Both the position numbers and the translations under genes were made by a program. The notes beneath the pieces were generated by a model, which saw only the letters and a program-made list of their open reading frames with translations, was not told the DNA's origin and searched no databases. Source: an uncultured Desulfobacterales bacterium (GTDB taxonomy: Bacteria; Desulfobacterota; Desulfobulbia; Desulfobulbales; Desulfocapsaceae). Taken from it: DNA of 64,000 bases. The stretch lies in contig CALGIJ010000019.1 in assembly GCA_937915545.1 (NCBI GenBank), positions 248,001-312,000 of the forward strand. Reading direction: 5' to 3'. Positions 26,056 to 36,139 of the stretch are shown here, piece after piece (within the stretch, counting starts at the first letter, position 1; each line of letters opens with the position of its first letter).

Positions 26056-26059
<4 letters not shown>
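25394..26059 (-). CDS. NUDIX-like hydrolase
   Basis: The 221-residue protein has a Nudix-box-like segment: GIGGHINSAD, a spacer, then REQEEEL, a diverged form of GX5EX7REUXEEXGU. Near the front it carries YFLPRSIAEHD and a beta-rich region. Such enzymes cleave nucleoside diphosphates linked to other groups; the substrate is unknown and the catalytic box is not perfect, so the activity may differ. It starts with GTG at 26059, overlapping the clpA stop (GTGA), so it is translationally coupled to clpA; the partners do not explain its job. Confidence 0.75.
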
Positions 26060-28323
<2,264 letters not shown>

Positions 28324-28353
28324 AGTCGTCCAATGCGGTTGATCGTCGTGTGT

Positions 28354-28668
28354 CTATGCCGCCTCCATCGAGCAGCGTAGCGGGAACTCGTTTTTCCTGG
28401 CCAGTTGATGCACTACGGAAATCTTCGTTTCACAGATTTCCCGGGTGTAAATGCCGGCCACTCCGACTCCCTCGTGGTGGACATTAAGCATTATTTTGGT
28501 GGCGTCAGGGGTGGACTTCTGAAATACCGTTTCGAGGATGGAGATGACGAATTCCATGGTGGTGTAGTCGTCGTTATGCAGGAGAACCTTGAAAAGACGG
28601 GGCTCGCGCACCTCTTTTTCGTCTTTGGTGATAACCAGTCCTTCACGTTGCGGGGTATTCTCGGCCAT
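28354..28668 (-). CDS. clpS: ATP-dependent Clp protease adaptor ClpS
   Basis: ClpS captures proteins with N-end-rule destabilising N-terminal residues and hands them to ClpA. The 104-residue protein has the family core: LHNDDYTTMEFVISIL (binding-pocket residues), a middle VHHEGVGVAGIYTREICETK segment, and VHQLARKNEFPLRC at the end. Length equals the usual 100-110. clpA follows after 30 bp. Confidence 0.95.
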   Translation of the reverse strand: MAENTPQREGLVITKDEKEVREPRLFKVLLHNDDYTTMEFVISILETVFQKSTPDATKIMLNVHHEGVGVAGIYTREICETKISVVHQLARKNEFPLRCSMEAA

Positions 28669-28760
28669 GGTCGTACGGGTGTCGAAGTGTCGTTGGGTTG
28701 AATCAGGCGGGCCTTGGGGCGGCCGCCGTTTGCAGGCTCATAAGAGAGCCTTTTCGGGAA

Positions 28761-30143
28761 TTATAGCACAGCGTTTTTCCGAGAGGCAAGCCTCGGCGTT
28801 CCCCTGCTCATGGCGAGGAGGAGTTCCTCGAGGACCAGCCGCGGGGGCAGGGGTGACCCCTTGAGGCGGTATTCGGCTTCGAGCAGCATGGCCATCCACC
28901 GCTTCAGCCCGGAGAGGGAATACTCGGCCGCCTTGGCAAAGCTCATGTACAAGGCATAGGGGTGGCCCTGCAGGTACTCGCCCCATTCCTCCTCGGCCTT
29001 GAGCGCCGGCAGGTAGGAATTCTGGAATTCGTTAGCGGTCATGCCAGTGCGCCAGGGGGGCTGGGGCCTCTGCTGCAGGGAGCGGAAGACCAGTTGTTTG
29101 CGTAAAAAATTGCGCAGGCTGGCGACGATGGCCAGCTCGTGGATACCCTGTTCGAGGAGGTGGGCGAGGACGGTGAGGAGGCGCTCGGCCTGGCGCTTGC
29201 CGAGGGCGTCGGTGAGTTCGTAGAGGGCGTCCTCGCGGGTGCGGGCGACCATCTCCTCCACTGCTTCGACTCCGATACTCTGCCCATCGCCGATAGAATG
29301 GACGAGCTTCTCGGTTTCCATCGCCACCCCGGTGGGGTGGAAACCGACCCGCTCGAAAAAGAGCTCCGCCGCTCGGCTGTCGATGCGCTTGCCGTAGCGC
29401 TGCAGAACCTTGTGCATGACCTCGCGGAGGATTTCCTTCTGCTCGTTCTGAGCGGCACTGCCTCCTCCGCTGGCCACCATGCAGTCGACCACCACCGCCT
29501 TCTTCTTGAGGTAGGTGAAGAATCGGTGGCGCTTGTCGAGGGTCTCGCAGGTCAGCAGGAGCACGTTGCGCTCGGGGATGCCCTTCTCCAGGGCGTCGAT
29601 ATAGCGGTCGGCTGTCGGCCCGGCGGCCTTGCCGGCCGGACCACCTCCCTGGAGGAGGGCGTCGGCCCAGTCCAGGTTCTCCGTCGGTTTGTCGAAGGCG
29701 AACAGCGCCTTCCACTCCGCCGCCGGGATATCGGACAGCGGACGCTCGCCTTCGACGGTCGCTCCGGCCGCCTGCATCATGCTCCACAGCCGGCTGCCTG
29801 CCTGGGCGGGGTTGTTGCCGGCATTGGCGGCCACTGCTTTGTTCCAAATCTCTTCGGCCACCTGCTTGCTGTGGAAGAGGCGGCTGTCGGTGACGCGGAG
29901 AAGCTGCGTGCCCGGCAGCAGGCTATAGCTCACCAGGCGGGCCAGGGTGCGTGCCGGGTCTTCGCTGTCGCCGTCGATGGACTGCAGGGTCCCCGGTCGT
30001 GCGGCGAGCAGTTTCCCCTGCACCAGGTCGGCCGCTTCGCGGCAGAGATAGCGTTCGCCGAAGAAGAGATAGACGGGGGCGCGCAGCACGGCCCCACCCT
30101 GTTCCAGGGCTGCCGGCAATTCGCTGCGTTTGATCAGGGCCAT
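28761..30143 (-). CDS. holA: DNA polymerase III delta subunit
   Basis: HolA is the delta subunit of the clamp-loader, opening the beta clamp. The 460-residue product begins with VYLFFGERYLCREAADLV, the family start of domain I, and keeps the DNA polymerase III delta C-terminal segment (LYELTDALGKRQAERLL, later SYLPALKAEEEW). It is longer than typical HolA (about 340 in E. coli): the middle region around residues 110-215 carries an Ala/Gly-rich insertion. It is the first gene of the leftward group (holA, clpS, clpA, nudix, ybaK) and divergent from map. Function is housekeeping; the insertion is the oddity. Confidence 0.87.
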   Translation of the reverse strand: MALIKRSELPAALEQGGAVLRAPVYLFFGERYLCREAADLVQGKLLAARPGTLQSIDGDSEDPARTLARLVSYSLLPGTQLLRVTDSRLFHSKQVAEEIWNKAVAANAGNNPAQAGSRLWSMMQAAGATVEGERPLSDIPAAEWKALFAFDKPTENLDWADALLQGGGPAGKAAGPTADRYIDALEKGIPERNVLLLTCETLDKRHRFFTYLKKKAVVVDCMVASGGGSAAQNEQKEILREVMHKVLQRYGKRIDSRAAELFFERVGFHPTGVAMETEKLVHSIGDGQSIGVEAVEEMVARTREDALYELTDALGKRQAERLLTVLAHLLEQGIHELAIVASLRNFLRKQLVFRSLQQRPQPPWRTGMTANEFQNSYLPALKAEEEWGEYLQGHPYALYMSFAKAAEYSLSGLKRWMAMLLEAEYRLKGSPLPPRLVLEELLLAMSRGTPRLASRKNAVL

Positions 30144-30203
30144 GGCTGTTGTCGCTGCTCTATGGTCACCGCTGTCGGTGACGGTGGGGGAGGGTACTGA
30201 CTT

Positions 30204-30237
30204 GTTGCCATGCGGCCTTCAACGCCGCCCTGGCAAC
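30204..30237. other. Hairpin in the holA-map divergent gap
   Basis: GTTGCCA pairs with TGGCAAC, and inside GCGGC pairs with GCCGC around a 7-base loop. It has no T run, so it is not an intrinsic terminator. It lies in the upstream regions of both genes, about 60 bp before holA and 156 bp before map, and may be regulatory or just a GC-rich coincidence. Confidence 0.25.
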
Positions 30238-30392
30238 GCCCCGGCCCTTCCGGGAAAGGGTGGGCGCTGCCATCGAACGCAGTCATCACCCTGCGCTTTC
30301 CCACCCGAGCCCCTGGGGCGCCTGAAAATCCTTGCCTTATCGGTGGAGCTGGGGGTAGGTTGAGAGTTTGCCAATTTCCGCTGAGACCATTG

Positions 30393-31277
30393 ATGATCAT
30401 GAAACAGCCGACAGTCAAGCCGGGAACGATCAGCCCCATGGCCGAGGTTCCCGCCCATATCCCCCACCCTGAATACGCCGCCAGCGGCCTTCCGGCGCCT
30501 TGCCGGCTCTCCTGCCGCAAGGAAACCGAGGAACAGCGGCAGCGCATGCGCCGTGCCGGGCGCCTGGCGCGCGAGGTGCTCGAGCGGGTCCTTGACGAGG
30601 TGCGGCCGGGGGTGACCACCGACCAGCTCGACCGCTTCGCCTACCAGCTGATCGTCAACAGTGGCGCGTATCCCAGCCCGCTCAACTATATGGGTTTCCC
30701 CAAGTCGATCTGCACCTCGGTCAACGAGGTGGTGGTGCACGGTATCCCCGACAGCCGCCCCCTTGAGGAGGGCGATATCGTCAACTGCGACGTCACCGTC
30801 TATGTTGACGGCATGCACGGCGACTGCTCGGAGACGGTCTTCGTCGGCCAGGTGGACGATCGGGCGCAGCGCCTGGTGCGGGTGGCCTGGGAGTGCCTGC
30901 TGCGCGGCATCGATGCGGTCGCCCCGGGGTGCAGGCTCAACCTCGTCGGGCGGGCGATCGAGGCCCACGCACGACAGCACGGTTACAGCATCGTTCGCGA
31001 GTTCTGCGGCCATGGCATCGGCGAGTACTTTCACATGGCGCCCTATGTGGCCCATTTCTATGAACCCGACAATGACGTCGTCCTGGTGGAGGGCATGACC
31101 CTGACCATCGAGCCGATGCTCAACGAAGGCACCGCCGCCTGCGTCATCTGGCCAGATCACTGGACGGCGGTCACCGCCGACTGCGGTCTCAGCGCCCAGT
31201 TCGAGCATACCCTGCTGGTGGTCGGCGACGGCGTCGAGATCCTCACCAGCGGTCGCAGCCCCCGCTTTCTCGCCTGA
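30393..31277 (+). CDS. map: Methionine aminopeptidase, type I with N-terminal extension
   Basis: Removes the initiator methionine from nascent proteins. The product (about 294 residues) has the five metal ligands of the pita-bread fold: Asp in NCDVTVYVDG and GDCSETVF, His in the CGHGIGEYFH segment, Glu in TIEPML and Glu in QFEHTLLV. An N-terminal extension of about 45 residues contains VPAHIPHPEYA, which resembles the linker of MAP1D-type (organellar and some bacterial) enzymes rather than short E. coli MAP. The start is uncertain: ATG at 30393 and 30399 are equally possible, with weak ribosome-binding sites. Confidence 0.92.
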   Translation: MIMKQPTVKPGTISPMAEVPAHIPHPEYAASGLPAPCRLSCRKETEEQRQRMRRAGRLAREVLERVLDEVRPGVTTDQLDRFAYQLIVNSGAYPSPLNYMGFPKSICTSVNEVVVHGIPDSRPLEEGDIVNCDVTVYVDGMHGDCSETVFVGQVDDRAQRLVRVAWECLLRGIDAVAPGCRLNLVGRAIEAHARQHGYSIVREFCGHGIGEYFHMAPYVAHFYEPDNDVVLVEGMTLTIEPMLNEGTAACVIWPDHWTAVTADCGLSAQFEHTLLVVGDGVEILTSGRSPRFLA

Positions 31278-31299
31278 GGCGCGATGGCGCCGCGTTTTT
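31278..31299 (+). terminator. Candidate intrinsic terminator after map
   Basis: GGCGC-GATG-GCGCC followed by GCG and five T residues, immediately after the map stop and ahead of the convergent korB stop at 31316. Confidence 0.5.
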
Positions 31300-31315
31300 C
31301 CTCTCCTCTCGGCAG

Positions 31316-32368
31316 TTACCGCCAGCCGTCCATGAGCTTGGCGAGGGTGGCGCCGCCGGGGCAGAGGTCGGCCTCACCCAGAGTGTTGAGCGGGCGCAGG
31401 GTGGAGTTGACGATGTCATGGGTGTCGACACTCTGCGGGTCGACATAGAGCAGGCCAGTGAGCAGCCGCCCTTTGGCCTTTTCCTCCTCGAGACCGTCGA
31501 GGGCGAGCCGCCTGCTGGTGACCTCCTTGCCGGCCTCTGACTTGTGCAGCGAGATGATGCTGCCGTCGTGCATCACCACCTCCTGGCTGGTGCCCTCGGG
31601 GTAGTGGGCGAGGATTTCCTGCTGCAGGGGGATGAAGTCAAAGGTGTTGGTGGCCTCGATGTGTTCGCGCACGTACTCGTAGCTCTTGGTCGAGGTGGAG
31701 GTATTGTTGAAGGTGACGCAGGGCGAGATGACGTCGATGAAGGCCAGGCCGTTGTGGGCGAAGGCCCCCTTGATGAGCGGCACCAGTTGTTGCTTGTCGC
31801 CTGAGAAGCCGCGGGCCACGTAGCTGGCGCCGAGCTCGATGGCCAGCTTGCAGAGATCGATGGCGCTGTACGGGTTGGGCTCGCCCTTCTTGCCCGCCGA
31901 GCCGCGATCGGCGGTGGCCGAGTCCTGCCCCTTGGTAAGGCCGTAGCAGCCGTTGTTCATGCAGATATAGTTGAGATTGAGATTGCGCCGCAGGGCGTGG
32001 GCGAACTGGCCCATGCCGATGGAGGCGGTGTCGCCGTCGCCGGAGATGCCGATATAAAGCAGCTCGCGATTGGCCATGTTGGCCCCGGCGGCGATGGCCG
32101 GCATGCGTCCGTGCACCGCATTGAAGCCGTGCGAGCGGCCGAGGAAGTAGGCCGGGGTCTTGGAGGAGCAGCCGATGCCGGACATCTTGGCGACGCGGTG
32201 CGGTTCGATGGCCAGCTCGAAGCAGGCCTGAATGATGGCGTTGGTGGTCGAGTCATGGCCGCAGCCGGCGCAGAGGGTGGAGATGGCCCCCTCGTAGTCC
32301 TTGCGGCTGTAGCCGGCGCTGTTCTTCGCCGCCTGGGGATGACGAAAGACCGGACGTTCGCTGCTCAT
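31316..32368 (-). CDS. korB: 2-oxoacid:ferredoxin oxidoreductase, beta subunit
   Basis: The 350-residue thiamine-diphosphate-binding subunit carries the TPP motif (GISGDGDTASIGMGQF), the cluster-ligating CAGCGH near residue 34, a GIGCSSKTPAYF segment and a late FNNTSTSTKSYEY block typical of KorB. It has no ferredoxin domain of its own. Its ATG overlaps the korA stop (ATGA), so the two are translated together. With KorA and the upstream flavoprotein it would convert 2-oxoglutarate, or a related 2-oxoacid, and CoA to acyl-CoA while reducing ferredoxin; the exact substrate is inferred. Confidence 0.88.
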   Translation of the reverse strand: MSSERPVFRHPQAAKNSAGYSRKDYEGAISTLCAGCGHDSTTNAIIQACFELAIEPHRVAKMSGIGCSSKTPAYFLGRSHGFNAVHGRMPAIAAGANMANRELLYIGISGDGDTASIGMGQFAHALRRNLNLNYICMNNGCYGLTKGQDSATADRGSAGKKGEPNPYSAIDLCKLAIELGASYVARGFSGDKQQLVPLIKGAFAHNGLAFIDVISPCVTFNNTSTSTKSYEYVREHIEATNTFDFIPLQQEILAHYPEGTSQEVVMHDGSIISLHKSEAGKEVTSRRLALDGLEEEKAKGRLLTGLLYVDPQSVDTHDIVNSTLRPLNTLGEADLCPGGATLAKLMDGWR

Positions 32369-34209
32369 CGTCTGCCTCCATCCTGGGTGGGGGTCTGTCG
32401 GTTGCTGGAGAGAAGGGCCTCGATCTGCGCGCAGATGGTGGTGGCGGTGATTGGCAACCCGTCGAAATGGAGGACAGGGGGCAGCTTCGCCGGGTCGACG
32501 TCGCCCTCGTTGACGAGCAGGGTGCGCAGCTGGGCGTCACGGTTCTGCTCGATGACGAAGACCTGACGGTGGGCCTTAATGAAGCGGTAGACCTCGTCGG
32601 CAAAGGGGAAGGCGCGCAGGCGCATGGCGTTGATGACGATGCCCTTCTCGGCGAGCAGGTCGAATGCCTCGAAGGCGGCGGCGGCGCTGCTGCCGACGAA
32701 GATCGCCCCCAGGGGGCTGGTCGCGTCGCGCATGGCAAGCACCGGGCCCGGCACCAGGCTCTTGGCCGTCTGCCATTTCCTGGTCAGCCGTTCCATGCCC
32801 GTCTGGTAAATGACATTGTCCTCGGTATAGCCGGAGTACTCGTTATGTGAGGTGCCGCGGGTGAAGTAGGAGCCCTTGGCCGGGTGGGTGCCGGGATAGG
32901 TGCGGTAGCAGATGCCGTCTCCGTCGACGTCGAGGTAGCGGCCCCATTTTTCCTGGCGCTGTTCGAGGTCGTCGTGGCTCAGCACCTTGCCGCGGTCGTA
33001 GCGGCGGCCGTCGTCCCAGGTGAAGGGCGGGCTGAGGTTGTCGTTCATGCCCAGGTCGAGGTCGCTCAGCACCAGCACCGGGGTCTGCAGGCGTTCGGCG
33101 AGGTCGAGGGCGTCGGCGGCCATCTCGAAGCACTCCCGGGGGTCGCTGGGGAAGAGCAGGGGATGCTTGGTGTCGCCGTGCGAGGCGTAGGCCGAGGAGA
33201 GGATGTCGGCCTGCTGGGTCCTCGTCGGCATGCCGGTGCTGGGGCCGGCGCGCTGCACGTTGAGGACCACCGCCGGGATCTCGGCGAAATAGCCGAGGCC
33301 GAGGAGTTCGCCCATCAGCGAGATGCCCGGCCCGGAGGTGGCGGTAAAGGCGCGGGCGCCGTTCCAGGAGGCGCCGATGACGATGCCCAGCGCCGCCATC
33401 TCGTCTTCGGCCTGGAGGATGGCGACCTTGCGCCGGCCGCCGTCCTGCTCGACGCGAAACTTGCGGCAGTATTTTTCGAAGGCCTCGATCACCGAGGTCG
33501 AGGGGGTGATCGGATACCAGCCGACCACCGTCGCTCCGCCATAGAGGGCGCCGAGGCCGAAGGCGGTGTTGCCGTCGACGAGGATGCGCTCGCCGACGCC
33601 GTCGATGCGCTGCACCTTGAGCTGGCAGCGGCCGGCGAGATGGGTGGCGGCGTAGTCGTGGCCGAGTTCAAGGGCCTTGATGTTGGGGCCGGCCAGCTTG
33701 GCGTTCTTGGCGTACTGCCGCTCCACCGCCTCGGTGAGCACGGTGAATTCCATGTCGAGGAGCGAGGCCAGGGCGCCGACGTAGATGATGTTCTTGAGCA
33801 ACTGGCGCAGCTTGGGGTGCTCGAAGGCGGTGTTGCACAGCTCGGTGAGCGGCACCGGCAGGAGCGTCACGTCCTTGCGGTCGAAGTCCGCGCTCAGCTC
33901 CCGGGTCGAGTCGTAGAGGAAATAGCCGCCGGGGGGCAGGTCGAGGTAGTCACGCAGCAGCGTCTGGCCGTTGACGGCCACCGCCAGGTCGTAGCCGCCG
34001 CGACGGGCGAGGTAGCCGCGGTCGCTGACGCGCACCTCGTACCAGGTCGGCAGCCCCTGGATATTCGAGGGGAAGATGTTCTTCGGACTGACCGGCACCC
34101 CCATGCGGAAGATGGCCTTGGCGAAGAGGTTGTTGGCGCTGGCCGAGCCGGAGCCGTTGACGTTGGCGAAACGGACGACGAAGTCGTTGGTACGGGCGAT
34201 GTTGTTCAT
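32365..34209 (-). CDS. korA: 2-oxoacid:ferredoxin oxidoreductase, gamma-alpha fusion
   Basis: The 614-residue protein joins a gamma-type domain (about residues 1-190) to an alpha subunit domain (about 200-600). The alpha part shows the typical GWYPITPSTSVIEAF, then AEDEMAALGIVIGASWNGARAFTATSG, SGPGISLMGE and a later region that contacts CoA. It is the KorA partner of korB. The start at 34209 overlaps the stop of the upstream flavoprotein (ATGA). The frame stays open upstream to 35307 but that part is antisense shadow. The three genes form one coupled unit. Confidence 0.88.
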   Translation of the reverse strand: MNNIARTNDFVVRFANVNGSGSASANNLFAKAIFRMGVPVSPKNIFPSNIQGLPTWYEVRVSDRGYLARRGGYDLAVAVNGQTLLRDYLDLPPGGYFLYDSTRELSADFDRKDVTLLPVPLTELCNTAFEHPKLRQLLKNIIYVGALASLLDMEFTVLTEAVERQYAKNAKLAGPNIKALELGHDYAATHLAGRCQLKVQRIDGVGERILVDGNTAFGLGALYGGATVVGWYPITPSTSVIEAFEKYCRKFRVEQDGGRRKVAILQAEDEMAALGIVIGASWNGARAFTATSGPGISLMGELLGLGYFAEIPAVVLNVQRAGPSTGMPTRTQQADILSSAYASHGDTKHPLLFPSDPRECFEMAADALDLAERLQTPVLVLSDLDLGMNDNLSPPFTWDDGRRYDRGKVLSHDDLEQRQEKWGRYLDVDGDGICYRTYPGTHPAKGSYFTRGTSHNEYSGYTEDNVIYQTGMERLTRKWQTAKSLVPGPVLAMRDATSPLGAIFVGSSAAAAFEAFDLLAEKGIVINAMRLRAFPFADEVYRFIKAHRQVFVIEQNRDAQLRTLLVNEGDVDPAKLPPVLHFDGLPITATTICAQIEALLSSNRQTPTQDGGRR

Positions 34210-35978
34210 TTGTCTGCCATCGGCGAGAGGTAGGTGAATTTCATCATTTCCCAGGATGCGGTGGGGCAGCGTTCGGCGCAGAGGCCGCAGTGCAGGCAGA
34301 CGTTCTCGTCCTTGACCATGACGCGGCCGGTGGGCAGGGGCGGCGAGACGTAGAGGTCCTGGTCGGGGTTGTCCGCCGGCACCAGCAGGCGCTGGCGCAG
34401 CTCCTCCTCGTCGCCGTTCGCCACGAAGTTGATGCACGACTCCGGGCAGATATCGACGCAGGAGTCGCACTCGATGCAGGTGGAGAACTCGAACACCGTC
34501 TGCACGTCGCAGTTGAGGCAGCGCCCGGCCTCCTGATGGCCGGTCTGCTTGCTGAAGCCCAGTTCCACCTCGAGGAGACGGTCGCGCAGGGACTTGGTGC
34601 GGTCGACGGTGGGCACCTTGTAGCGCCGGTCGATGGAGACGCGGCTGTCGTAGAGCCACTCCTGCATGCCCAGTTTCTGGCTGACGAGGTTGGTGTGCGG
34701 CGCCGGGCGCCGGTGCAGGTCGAGCCCGCGACAGAAGAGGTCGATGGAGATGGCTGCCTGGTGCCCGTGCGCCACCGCGGTGATGACGTTTTTCGGGCCG
34801 AAGGCGGCGTCGCCGCCGAAAAAGACCTGGGGCAGGGAGGATTGCAGGGTGTCGGCGTCGAGTTCCGGCAGGCCGCGGCCGGTCATGCGGATGCCGAGCT
34901 CTTTTTCGATGAAGGGGAAGGCGTTGCTCTGGCCGACGGCGAGCAGCACCTCGTCGCAGGGGAAGAAGACCGGCGGCTCGCCGAGGGGCACGAGGCGCTC
35001 CTCGCCGCCCTCCTCTTGTTGCAGGGTCATTTTCTCGAAGGTCATGCCGACCAGCTTGCCGTTCTCGATGACGAACTGCAGCGGGTTGTGGTTGTCGACG
35101 ATGGGGATGCCCTCTTCCTGGGCGTCCTCGATCTCCCAGGGGGAAGCCTTCATGCGGTCTTTCGGGCTGCGCACCACCACCGTCACCTCCTCGGCGCCGA
35201 GGCGCTTGGCGGTGCGGCAGCAGTCCATGGCGGTGTTGCCGCCGCCGAGAACCAGCACCCGCGGCCCGCTGCGGGTGACATGGCGATAGAGGACGCCGGC
35301 CAGCCACTCGATGCCGATATAGATGGAGGCCCCGCCCTCGCTGCGTCCGGGCAGGGGGAGGTCGCGGCCGCGCGGCGCCCCGGTGCCGACGAAGACGGCG
35401 TCGTAGCCCTGGTCGACAACCGCCTTGAGGCTCTCGACACGATGGTTGAAATGGGCCTTGACGCCCATGCTGAGGATGCGTTCGACCTCCTCGTCAAGGA
35501 CCTTTTCGGGGAGGCGGAAGGAGGGCACCTGGGTGCGCACGAAGCCGCCGGCCTTGGCCTGGTTGTCGAAGAGGTCGACGCTGTAGCCAAGGGGCAGGAG
35601 GTCGCGGGCCACGGTCAGCGAGGCCGGGCCACCGCCGATGAGGGCCACCCTCTTACCGTTCTTCTCAGTCGGCACCGGCAGGCGGAAATCGACCTCGGGG
35701 TTCTTGTAGTCGGCGGCGACCCGCTTGAGGCGGCAGATGGCCACCGGGTTTTCCTCGACCCGTCCGCGTCGGCAGGCCGGCTCGCAGGGGCGGTCGCAGA
35801 TGCGGCCGAGGATGCCGGGGAAGACGTTGGAGATCCAGTTGATGCGGAAGGCCTCGTCATATTTGCCGGCGCTGATGAGGCGGATGTACTCCGGCACCGG
35901 GGTGTGGGCCGGGCAGGCGTACTGACAGTCGATGACTTTATGGAAATACTCGGGATCGTTGATGTCTGTCGGCTTCAA
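34206..35978 (-). CDS. GltD/NfnB-like FAD oxidoreductase with C-terminal ferredoxin domain
   Basis: The 590-residue flavoprotein resembles the small subunit of glutamate synthase and NfnB. It starts with an Fe-S binding region (CQYACPAHTPVPEYI, later ICDRPCEPAC), then an FAD site (GGGPASLTVA) and an NAD(P)-binding site (GGGNTAMDC), and ends with two ferredoxin clusters (CIECDSC with ICP; CLHCGLC with RCP). It would move electrons between NAD(P)H and ferredoxin-type partners. It begins with TTG at 35978: AGGAGGTCG lies directly upstream, an excellent ribosome-binding site that makes this unusual start secure. Its stop overlaps the korA start, so it likely serves KorAB. Confidence 0.88.
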   Translation of the reverse strand: MKPTDINDPEYFHKVIDCQYACPAHTPVPEYIRLISAGKYDEAFRINWISNVFPGILGRICDRPCEPACRRGRVEENPVAICRLKRVAADYKNPEVDFRLPVPTEKNGKRVALIGGGPASLTVARDLLPLGYSVDLFDNQAKAGGFVRTQVPSFRLPEKVLDEEVERILSMGVKAHFNHRVESLKAVVDQGYDAVFVGTGAPRGRDLPLPGRSEGGASIYIGIEWLAGVLYRHVTRSGPRVLVLGGGNTAMDCCRTAKRLGAEEVTVVVRSPKDRMKASPWEIEDAQEEGIPIVDNHNPLQFVIENGKLVGMTFEKMTLQQEEGGEERLVPLGEPPVFFPCDEVLLAVGQSNAFPFIEKELGIRMTGRGLPELDADTLQSSLPQVFFGGDAAFGPKNVITAVAHGHQAAISIDLFCRGLDLHRRPAPHTNLVSQKLGMQEWLYDSRVSIDRRYKVPTVDRTKSLRDRLLEVELGFSKQTGHQEAGRCLNCDVQTVFEFSTCIECDSCVDICPESCINFVANGDEEELRQRLLVPADNPDQDLYVSPPLPTGRVMVKDENVCLHCGLCAERCPTASWEMMKFTYLSPMADK

Positions 35979-36090
35979 AAGCGACCTCCTGTCGAGTTGC
36001 GGGAGTCGGCGCGAGCCCGCCCTCGGCGGGGTGGGCCGGCCGAAGGGCCGGGTCGGGGCAGCGGATGGGAGGAGACGTCCTCAGGTAAGC

Positions 36091-36133
36091 ATAAAAGATT
36101 GCCTGGCGAATTCAAGGCAAATTTCGCCAGGCA
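36091..36133 (-). terminator. Intrinsic terminator after ilvD
   Basis: On the minus strand TGCCTGGCGAA pairs perfectly (11 bp) with TTCGCCAGGCA around a 12-base loop, followed by ATCTTTTAT. It starts 7 bp after the ilvD stop and separates ilvD from the flavoprotein-korAB operon. The rest of the 161-bp gap shows nothing else beyond the flavoprotein ribosome-binding site. Confidence 0.85.
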
Positions 36134-36139
36134 GTGGGT

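Noticed and set aside
32365..35307. Extension of korA to 980 codons
   Set aside because: The extra N-terminal part is antisense-like low-complexity Arg-rich sequence overlapping the flavoprotein gene; the ATG at 34209 overlaps its stop and starts the conserved gamma domain.
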